Shown here one piece after another: positions 1 to 5,110 of a stretch of DNA of 5,110 nt. Made by a program: the position numbers and the translations under genes. This DNA is from Saprospiraceae bacterium (lineage in GTDB: Bacteria; Bacteroidota; Bacteroidia; Chitinophagales; Saprospiraceae): the NCBI GenBank assembly GCA_020528935.1, contig JAJDFU010000389.1, forward strand, positions 1 through 5,110. Direction: 5' to 3'. The notes under the pieces were generated by a model. It saw only the letters and a program-made list of their open reading frames with translations, had not been told where the DNA came from and made no database searches. Position 1 is the first letter of the stretch, and every line of letters starts with the position of its first letter.

Positions 1-388
1 GGCCCGTTCCTTTTTTCTGCCGGAATCGGGCCACAGTGTTCGTTTGGATGGCGGCCAGCGCCTCTCGGCCAGCACCACGCGGCCCGTTCCTTCCGTCCTT
101 CCCGGGAGCGAAAGTGAGGCCTGGCTGGATGCCGAATCCCTGAGTTTCCCGCTACGGGTGCGGCACTGGCAGCCCGGCGATGTGTTTCAGCCCCTGGGCA
201 TGGAGGGGCGGCACCAGAAAGTCAAGGATTTTTTTACGAATCAAAAGCTGGACCGCTTCCAAAAAGAGCGCGTATGGCTGGTGGAAACCCGGGAGGGCCA
301 TATCTGCTGGATCGCAGGATTTCGCATCGATCACCGCTTCCGCCTGCATCCGAAAAGCCGCCAATGCATTGTTTTGAAAATGGAATGA
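1..388 (+). CDS. tilS: tRNA(Ile)-lysidine synthetase TilS, C-terminal fragment (5' end outside window)
   Basis: TilS attaches lysine to C34 of tRNA-Ile(CAU) using ATP, so that the cytosolic tRNA reads AUA and is charged with isoleucine. Only the C-terminal part is present. The frame is open from base 2 at the left edge and stops at TGA 386-388. The visible protein carries the TilS C-terminal domain signature: FPLRVRHWQPGD, then PLGMEG, KVKDFF, a basic KERVWLV stretch and a closing WIAGFRIDHRFRLHPKS, the typical W-x-x-G-x-R-I-D-x-R-F pattern. The N-terminal PP-loop ATPase domain with its SGGxDS motif must lie upstream and cannot be checked. The TTG at 44 is an internal leucine codon rather than a start, because conserved-looking coding continues upstream of it. 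Family assignment is confident; whether the whole gene is intact is unknown. Confidence 0.93.
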   Translation, partial: ARSFFLPESGHSVRLDGGQRLSASTTRPVPSVLPGSESEAWLDAESLSFPLRVRHWQPGDVFQPLGMEGRHQKVKDFFTNQKLDRFQKERVWLVETREGHICWIAGFRIDHRFRLHPKSRQCIVLKME

Positions 389-400
389 GCTGTACATTTA
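373..400 (+). promoter_or_regulatory. Weak candidate Bacteroidota-type promoter upstream of the DUF1028 gene
   Basis: The gap between the tilS stop and the next start (389-482) is the longest non-coding stretch in the window. It holds TACATTTA at 393-400, one base from the Bacteroidota -7 consensus TAnnTTTG. A TTTG at 373-376, inside the end of tilS, could serve as the -33 element. The spacer of 16 bases is shorter than the roughly 19-21 usually seen, so this is a pattern match only. No convincing terminator hairpin with a T-tract was found after tilS, so readthrough into the next gene is equally possible. Confidence 0.2.
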
Positions 401-482
401 CCGGACAGTCAGCCGCCCGTGGATCGTTTTCCTGCTTTACCGGCTGCACCCTTTGCGAAAGCATACTAAAATTCCCGATCTG

Positions 483-1493
483 ATGAAAACTTATCGAATA
501 ACATTCTGGGGGCTTCTATTTTTCCTTTTTTGGCACGCCCTCTCCGCACAGGATACCTTCTCCATCGTTGCGGTAGACAGCACCACCGGAGAAGTGGGCA
601 GCGCCGGCGCTACCTGCCTGGATGTGAACCAGGAAGGTGTCAGCGCCGTGATCATCAGCGATCTGCTGCCCGGACGGGGCGCGATACACACGCAGTCTTT
701 TTGGCTTGCCGGCAACCAGATCGCGGCCCGGCAGCGCATGGAGAGCGGCGAAAGCCCGTCCGAGATCCTCGACTGGCTACAGGCTAATGATGCAGGGGGG
801 AATCCCCAATTGCGCCAATACGGCATAGCGGATCTCGCGGCGAACGGGGAGCCGCGATCGGATGCGTTTACCGGGGCCGAATGCTTTGATGTGAAAGGCC
901 AGCGCGTAGGCCGCTATTACGCCATTCAGGGCAATATTTTGCTGACCGAGTCGGTACTGGACAGCATGGAGGCCCGTTTTCTGGCTTTGCCGGGCGAACC
1001 CCTGCCCGTTCGTCTGATGGCTGCCTTGCAGGGCGCCAACCTGCCCGGTGCGGACAAACGCTGCCTGGATGAAGGGGTTTCCTCCCGCTCGGCCTTTCTG
1101 CGAGTGGCCCGGCCCGGCGACTCCCCGCTCGATCCCTATCTCGACCTGCGGGTGGATTCCACCGCTTTGGGCGTGGAGCCCATTGACGAACTTCAAAAAC
1201 AATTTGACCAGTGGCTGATCACCTCGGCGGCCCATCGTCCGGTCGAGAAATCCCCCTTGACGGTGGAACTCTTTCCCAATCCCACCAGCTCGGAATACCA
1301 GTTGCGAGCCAGCCGCAGGGTGCGGGGCGAGGCCGTGCTTTGGTCGGCCGAAGGCCGGGAGGTCGGGCGCTACCCCTTGCGCGGCCGAAAGCTGGTACTG
1401 GCCAGCCCGGCATCGCCGGGTTTGTATTGGATGGTCTTGTACGATGAGGCCGGGCGCATTCTGGCTACGCGAAAACTGGTAGTTAGCCCCTGA
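483..1493 (+). CDS. Secreted DUF1028 family protein with C-terminal T9SS (Por) sorting domain
   Basis: The precursor is 336 residues. Residues 1-22 form a signal peptide with a basic start (MKTYR), a hydrophobic core (FWGLLFFLFWHAL) and probable cleavage after LSA, giving a mature N-terminus at Gln23. Residues 24 to about 247 match DUF1028: the TFSIVAVDSTTGEVGSAGAT opening, ISDLLPGRGAIHTQ, RQYGIADL, then IQGNILL, LMAALQGA and GADKRC. DUF1028 proteins are considered Ntn-hydrolase-like, but the substrate is unknown. Three cysteines (ATC at residue 45, AEC and KRC) recur at conserved-looking points. Residues 259-336 form a T9SS type A sorting domain, with LFPNPTS at 263-269, SPGLYWMVLYD and a basic end KLVVSP. 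The protein is probably exported by Sec and then carried by T9SS to the cell surface or medium. ATG 483 is preferred over the in-frame TTG at 453 because it places the signal peptide at the N-terminus. Confidence 0.9.
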   Translation: MKTYRITFWGLLFFLFWHALSAQDTFSIVAVDSTTGEVGSAGATCLDVNQEGVSAVIISDLLPGRGAIHTQSFWLAGNQIAARQRMESGESPSEILDWLQANDAGGNPQLRQYGIADLAANGEPRSDAFTGAECFDVKGQRVGRYYAIQGNILLTESVLDSMEARFLALPGEPLPVRLMAALQGANLPGADKRCLDEGVSSRSAFLRVARPGDSPLDPYLDLRVDSTALGVEPIDELQKQFDQWLITSAAHRPVEKSPLTVELFPNPTSSEYQLRASRRVRGEAVLWSAEGREVGRYPLRGRKLVLASPASPGLYWMVLYDEAGRILATRKLVVSP

Positions 1494-1497
1494 GCCC

Positions 1498-1968
1498 ATG
1501 AAACTGGAGGTGGATCTGCAGGCTGGAATGGACGCATTGCGCTTTAAACACCAGAATGGCAAACGCTGGATCTTTGATTGCGTGCGGAAGAAGTGGTTGG
1601 TCTTGCAGCCCGAAGAACTGGTGCGCCAATTAGTCATCCAATACCTGATCCGGGAAAAAGGCTACCGGTTATCCCACCTGCAGGTAGAGCGGCGACTGGC
1701 CGGTCATTTTGCGGAAAAACGCTGCGACCTGCTCGCCTTTTCGCCCGATATGAAGCCCTTTCTGTTGGTGGAATGCAAAGCTCCATCCGTGCCCATAGGC
1801 GATGAGGGGTTTCGCCAGATCAGCAGTTACAATCTTTCCCTGAAGGTACCTTATTTCGTGCTTACGAACGGGGTGGCCACGTATTGCTGTGCCCTAGCAT
1901 ACGAACCGGCCCGCTGGAATTTTGTCGGGCAGATCCCACCGCATCCGGGGGCGGAAAACCGAGGCTGA
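1498..1968 (+). CDS. Small PD-(D/E)XK protein, type I restriction HsdR N-terminal-like domain
   Basis: This 156-residue protein is a stand-alone version of the N-terminal nuclease domain of type I restriction R subunits (HSDR_N family). It shows the PD-(D/E)XK layout: Glu64 in the first helix (QVERRL), Asp77 in KRCDLLAF, Glu92 and Lys94 in LLVECKAP, then a RecB-like QxxxY motif at Gln107-Tyr111 (RQISSYN). The region at 33-50 (WLVLQPEELVRQLVIQYL) is typical of this group. All predicted metal-binding and catalytic residues are present, so nuclease activity is plausible, but there is no helicase domain and no hsdM or hsdS nearby. Stand-alone proteins like this are widespread in Bacteroidota chromosomes, so a housekeeping or DNA-maintenance role seems more likely than restriction; this is inference. 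The ATG lies 4 bases after the DUF1028 stop, suggesting co-transcription. The C-terminal tail after about residue 140 is proline- and glycine-rich and probably disordered. Confidence 0.85.
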   Translation: MKLEVDLQAGMDALRFKHQNGKRWIFDCVRKKWLVLQPEELVRQLVIQYLIREKGYRLSHLQVERRLAGHFAEKRCDLLAFSPDMKPFLLVECKAPSVPIGDEGFRQISSYNLSLKVPYFVLTNGVATYCCALAYEPARWNFVGQIPPHPGAENRG

Positions 1969-2015
1969 GCGCTGTTGGCTTTTTTGCTATTTTCACCTGC
2001 AAAGCTCAGGCGATT

Positions 2016-2963
2016 ATGAATACGGAACGCATATTGCTCACGGGGGCGGGAGGCCAGATCGGCACCGTACTCACCCGGGCCTTACGCGAAAAACACGGAT
2101 CGGATCAGGTACTCCCCACAGATATTCGCCTGCCGGAAGAGCCGGAAGGAGCTTTCGAGAATATGGACGTGCTGGATCAGCAGCAGTTGCAAAGCACAGC
2201 CGGGCGCTTCAAACCCACCCAGATTTATCATCTGGCTGCTATTTTATCGGCCAAGGGCGAAAAAAATCCGCGGCGAGCCTGGGACATCAACATGCAGGGC
2301 CTGTTCAACGTTTTGGATCTGGCGCGCGAGTGGGAGGCCAAGGTGTTCTTTCCCAGTTCGATAGCCGTATTTGGCCGCTACAGTCCCAAGCAGCAGACGC
2401 CGCAGCATACGGTGCTGCAACCGGAAACGGTATACGGCATTTCCAAGGTTGCCGGCGAAAGCTGGTGCCAGTATTATTTTGAGAAGTACGGCCTGGATGT
2501 GCGCGCCCTGCGTTACCCGGGAATCATCGGGTATCAGTCCATGCCCGGCGGAGGCACCACTGATTATGCGGTGGAAATTTTTCACCAGGCGGTAGCAGGG
2601 AAGTCCTACGTCTGCTTTCTTCGAGCCGATACGCGCCTGCCCATGCTCTATATGCCCGATGCCATCCGGGCCACCCTGGAACTCATGGCGGCACCGGCTG
2701 AGCAAATTACTGTGCGCACCGGTTACAATCTGGCCGGTATGAGTTTTACGCCGGCCGAAGTTGCCCGGGAAATTCAGCGCCATCTCCCCGGCTTCGAGGT
2801 GCAGTACCGACCCGATTTTCGGCAGTCGATCGCCGACAGCTGGACGCAGAGCATTGACGACAGCCAGGCCCGGGCAGACTGGGGCTGGAAACCGGAATAC
2901 GACCTGTCCAGCATGACGCAGGACATGCTCCGCCACCTGCGCGAGCGGGTGACCATCGGGTAG
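2016..2963 (+). CDS. tdh: L-threonine 3-dehydrogenase, SDR (UDP-galactose epimerase-like) type
   Basis: This 315-residue cytosolic enzyme oxidises L-threonine to 2-amino-3-oxobutanoate with NAD+. It is the extended short-chain dehydrogenase form of TDH, unrelated to the zinc-dependent E. coli Tdh. The NAD-binding Rossmann motif GAGGQIG is at residues 10-16, and Asp36 at the end of the second strand favours NAD+ over NADP+. HLAAILSA lies at 72-79, and the catalytic set is Ser115 (PSSIAVFG), Tyr140 and Lys144 (VYGISK). TDH-specific stretches follow: RYPGII at 166-171, PGGGTTDYAV at 177-186, then LPMLYMPDAIRAT, PDFRQSIADSW and QSIDDS near the C-terminus. Length matches the family. ATG 2016 is chosen because it sits nine codons before the glycine-rich motif. 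A longer in-frame reading from 1884 would overlap the upstream gene and add 44 unrelated residues. kbl, the next pathway enzyme, follows after 49 bases, supporting the assignment. Confidence 0.95.
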   Translation: MNTERILLTGAGGQIGTVLTRALREKHGSDQVLPTDIRLPEEPEGAFENMDVLDQQQLQSTAGRFKPTQIYHLAAILSAKGEKNPRRAWDINMQGLFNVLDLAREWEAKVFFPSSIAVFGRYSPKQQTPQHTVLQPETVYGISKVAGESWCQYYFEKYGLDVRALRYPGIIGYQSMPGGGTTDYAVEIFHQAVAGKSYVCFLRADTRLPMLYMPDAIRATLELMAAPAEQITVRTGYNLAGMSFTPAEVAREIQRHLPGFEVQYRPDFRQSIADSWTQSIDDSQARADWGWKPEYDLSSMTQDMLRHLRERVTIG

Positions 2964-3012
2964 CGGCGAACGAACAGATTCGACCTTGATTAGAAAACCA
3001 TAAAAGCAACCC

Positions 3013-4204
3013 ATGTACGAAACTGTAGAACCTGCACTGGAGCGGGAAATTCAGGAGATCAAAGAAGCGGGATTGTATAAGAACGAGCGCATCATCGTGA
3101 CCCCTCAGGGCGCCGAGATACGCACCGACCGCGGATTGGAGGTGCTCAACTTTTGTGCGAACAACTATTTGGGGCTTTCCTCGCACCCCAAGGTGATCGA
3201 GGCGGCAAAGGAAGCCATTGATACGCATGGCTTCGGCCTGTCGTCCGTGCGTTTCATATGCGGCACCCAGGACATTCACAAGGAGCTGGAAGAGAAGATC
3301 GCAGCCTTCCTGGGGATGGAGGACGCCATTCTGTATGCGGCGGCTTTTGATGCCAACGGCGGGTTATTCGAGCCTTTGCTCACTGCCGAGGATGCCGTGA
3401 TCAGCGATGCCCTCAACCACGCTTCCATTATTGACGGCATTCGCCTGTGCAAGGCCCAGCGCTTCCGCTTTCAACACAACGATATGGCCGATCTGGAGGC
3501 CAGGCTGCGGGAAGCTCAGGGGGCTCGCCGGCGCATGATCGCCACCGATGGTGTGTTCAGCATGGACGGCACCATTGCCCAGCTGGACAAAATGTGCGAT
3601 CTGGCCGAGCAATACGACGCTATGGTCATGATAGACGACTGCCATGCCACCGGCTTCCTGGGGCCCACCGGCCGGGGGACGCACGAGTTTAAAAACGTCA
3701 TGGATCGCGTGGACATCATCACTGGCACCTTCGGCAAAGCCCTGGGTGGAGCCAGTGGTGGCTTTACGGCGGCCAAAAAAGAGATCGTGGATGTGCTTCG
3801 GCAGCGCTCCCGGCCCCTACCTTTTTTCCAATACCCTGGCACCGGCTATCGTGGGTGCTTCCATTGCGGTGGTGGATATGCTCAGCGAAAGCACCCACCT
3901 GCGCGACAAGCTGGAAGCCAACACCCGTTATTTTCGAGAGGCCGTGACCGATGCCGGTTTCGACATTCTTCCCGGCGAGCATCCCATTGTGCCCATCATG
4001 CTGTACGACGCTCCGCTCAGTCAGCGCTTTGCCGATCGCCTCCTGGAAGAAGGCATCTACGTGATCGGCTTTTTCTATCCGGTAGTACCCAAAGGGAAGG
4101 CCCGGATTCGGGTGCAGCTTTCCGCTGCCCACGAACAGGAGCATCTGGAAAGAGCGGTAGCGGCTTTTACCCGGGTAGGAAAGGAACTGGGGGTGATCGA
4201 TTAG
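3013..4204 (+). CDS. kbl: Glycine C-acetyltransferase (2-amino-3-ketobutyrate CoA ligase), interrupted by a +1 frameshift
   Basis: Kbl is a PLP enzyme of the alpha-oxoamine synthase family that cleaves 2-amino-3-oxobutanoate with CoA to glycine and acetyl-CoA, completing the pathway started by Tdh. The first 268 codons read normally from ATG 3013. They include NFCANNYLGLSSHP near residue 46, His136 (LNHAS, stacks on PLP), Asp208 and His211 (DDCHATG), and the Schiff-base Lys242 in TFGKALGG. At 3814-3817 the frame breaks: homology moves to the next frame at Tyr269 (YLFSNTLAPA) and continues through GFFYPVVPKG and RIRVQLSAAH to TAG 4202-4204. Arg366 there corresponds to the substrate-carboxylate arginine. 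Dropping one C gives 396 residues, close to the 398 of E. coli Kbl. Uncorrected, the frame runs to 4299 with 160 unrelated residues and loses the C-terminal domain. The leader before the ATG is A-rich (attagaaaaccataaaagc), with no Shine-Dalgarno sequence. Confidence 0.92.
3814..3817 (+). other. Frameshift point in kbl: CCC-C quadruplet
   Basis: In the upstream frame the codons are CGG CCC CTA CCT, giving R-P-L-P and then unrelated sequence. Skipping one C gives CGG CCC TAC CTT TTT TCC, which is R-P-Y-L-F-S, the sequence expected for this family. The extra base therefore lies in the four-C run, and which C it is cannot be told. No stop codon follows the slip site in the original frame for about 160 codons, unlike the programmed +1 site in prfB. 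Confidence 0.88.
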
Positions 4205-4216
4205 TGCGTTCTCGTC

Positions 4217-5110
4217 ATGGGAACAAGAAGCCGCTGGATATTATTGGGGATCGTGAGCCTGCTGGCTGTAGGTCTGTCGCTGCAGATATATTCTTTTGAA
4301 GCCGGTTATAACCCCCACTTCGACGCGTACTACCCCAGGTATAACAACTACCTGATCTTCAAACACTCCTTTCATCACTTGGTGGAAGGGCGGGATTTGT
4401 ACCGGCATTATCCCGAAGAGCATTGGGACCTCTACAAGTACAGTCCCACCTTCCCGCTGCTCATGGCCCCCATGGCCCAACTGCCGGATTGGGCAGGGCT
4501 CATCTTGTGGAATGCACTCAACCTGCTGGTCCTTTTTTCGGCTTTGAGTTTTCTCCGGCTGGGTAGCAGTCCTTTCAAGCACTGGTTGGCTGTGCTGTTG
4601 GTTCTTCAGGAGGCCATTGGATCCACCCAGAACGCTCAGAGCAATTGCCTGGTCGCCGGACTGCTTATCTGGGGATACTTATTCATGGAGGAACGCCGCC
4701 CGTCGATGGCCGGCCTTTCGGTGACCACGGGTGTTTTCGTAAAGTTGTTCGGAGGATTGGGGGGGATATACGTTCTGCTGTTTCCGCAGCGGTGGAAAGC
4801 GATCGCCTGGGCGTCGGTCTGGGCTGTGCTTTTCGTTCTGGCTCCCCTGCTGTTCATTTCCTGGGAAGCGTTGTGGTGTCAATACGAAAACTGGTGGGTA
4901 ATCCTGCAAAGCGACCACTTTGCCGATTCGGGTTACTCCGTTATGGGCATTATGGCAACCTGGTTCGGCTGGTACCCGCCTAAACTGGCCGTTTTGGGCA
5001 TTGGGCTTTCGCTCCTGCTCTTGCCTTTATTGCGTCTGCCAGCCTATGCGGACAGCCGGTTTCGGATACACGTTCTCGCCTCGCTTATCCCTTGGGAGGT
5101 GGTGTTTACC
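4217..5110 (+). CDS. Glycosyltransferase family 87 (DUF2029) membrane protein, N-terminal part (3' end outside window)
   Basis: The frame is open from ATG 4217 through 298 codons to the right edge. It encodes a polytopic inner-membrane protein of the GT-C fold. GT87 enzymes use polyprenyl-phosphate sugars as donors, the best known being mycobacterial mannosyltransferases; donor and acceptor are unknown here. Predicted membrane segments lie near residues 7-26, 93-113, 123-136, 144-157, 164-188, an AIAWASVWAVLFVLAPLLF stretch, LAVLGIGLSLLLLPLL and a last one at the window edge. The first periplasmic loop holds HFDAYYPRYNNYLIF with Asp36, a candidate catalytic acidic residue as in other GT-C enzymes, then LYRHYPEEHWDLYKYSPTF at 61-79. 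Residues 138-143 (QNAQSN) followed by FVKLFGG at 174-180 form the family's characteristic pair. The start lies 12 bases after the kbl stop, so it may be co-transcribed, although no pathway link to threonine breakdown is evident. Confidence 0.85.
   Translation, partial: MGTRSRWILLGIVSLLAVGLSLQIYSFEAGYNPHFDAYYPRYNNYLIFKHSFHHLVEGRDLYRHYPEEHWDLYKYSPTFPLLMAPMAQLPDWAGLILWNALNLLVLFSALSFLRLGSSPFKHWLAVLLVLQEAIGSTQNAQSNCLVAGLLIWGYLFMEERRPSMAGLSVTTGVFVKLFGGLGGIYVLLFPQRWKAIAWASVWAVLFVLAPLLFISWEALWCQYENWWVILQSDHFADSGYSVMGIMATWFGWYPPKLAVLGIGLSLLLLPLLRLPAYADSRFRIHVLASLIPWEVVFT

Noticed and set aside
1..92. Twelve-base direct repeat GGCCCGTTCCTT at 1-12 and 81-92
   Set aside because: Both copies lie inside tilS coding sequence and are read in different frames, so there is no repeated protein motif. 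It is most simply chance.
453..482. TTG start at 453 for the DUF1028 protein
   Set aside because: It would add ten residues (RKHTKIPDL after the start) before a textbook signal peptide beginning MKTYR. ATG 483 fits better.
777..1637. Long minus-strand open frame of 286 codons opposite the DUF1028 gene
   Set aside because: It lies antisense to a clearly recognisable protein, crosses into the next gene, and its translation has no recognisable domain and a biased composition typical of a shadow of GC-rich coding DNA.
1960..1995. Possible terminator or promoter in the 47-bp gap before tdh, with a T-run at 1980-1985 and TATTTTCA at 1988-1995
   Set aside because: No stable GC-rich stem precedes the T-run, and the only TTG upstream of TATTTTCA (1975-1977) is about 10 bases away, too close for a -33 element.
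1884..2015. Upstream extension of tdh by 44 codons from an in-frame start at 1884
   Set aside because: It would overlap the HsdR-N-like gene by 85 bases and put non-homologous residues before the Rossmann motif. ATG 2016 gives the standard family length.
2244..3014. Minus-strand open frame of 256 codons opposite tdh
   Set aside because: It is the antisense shadow of a well-conserved dehydrogenase, and nothing in its translation resembles a known family.
4645..4983. Plus-strand open frame of 112 codons inside the GT87 gene
   Set aside because: It is an out-of-frame shadow. The GT87 frame from 4217 is continuously open, with membrane segments and family motifs through the same stretch.

Overview
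The window looks like a chromosomal housekeeping segment from a member of the Bacteroidota, plausibly a GC-richer lineage such as the Saprospiria. That placement is inferred from three things: a secreted protein ending in a Por/type IX secretion (T9SS) sorting tail, TilS and GT87 proteins of the type common in that phylum, and no clear Shine-Dalgarno sequences, with A-rich leaders before several starts instead. All six genes lie on the + strand with short gaps. There are no RNA genes, insertion sequences, CRISPR arrays or phage genes.

Layout: (1) the 3' end of tilS, tRNA(Ile)-lysidine synthetase, open at the left edge and ending at 388. (2) A 94-bp gap with a weak promoter candidate and a short direct repeat. 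(3) A secreted DUF1028 protein with a C-terminal T9SS tail (483-1493). (4) Four bases later, a small PD-(D/E)XK protein resembling the N-terminal nuclease domain of type I restriction HsdR subunits (1498-1968). (5) SDR-type L-threonine 3-dehydrogenase, tdh (2016-2963). (6) Glycine C-acetyltransferase (2-amino-3-ketobutyrate CoA ligase), kbl (3013-4204), interrupted by a +1 frameshift at a CCC-C quadruplet. (7) The N-terminal 298 codons of a GT87/DUF2029 membrane glycosyltransferase (4217 to the right edge).

How the genes work together: tdh and kbl are the two consecutive enzymes of threonine catabolism. Tdh oxidises L-threonine to 2-amino-3-oxobutanoate, and Kbl cleaves that with CoA to glycine and acetyl-CoA. 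Their order and 49-bp spacing suggest co-transcription. The other genes have no obvious functional link to this pathway or to each other.

The feature most worth checking is the kbl frameshift. Removing one C from the four-C run at 3814-3817 restores a normal 396-residue enzyme with all expected catalytic residues. The lesion is therefore an assembly or sequencing error, a very recent mutation, or, less likely, recoding. I found no convincing new multi-gene system here.
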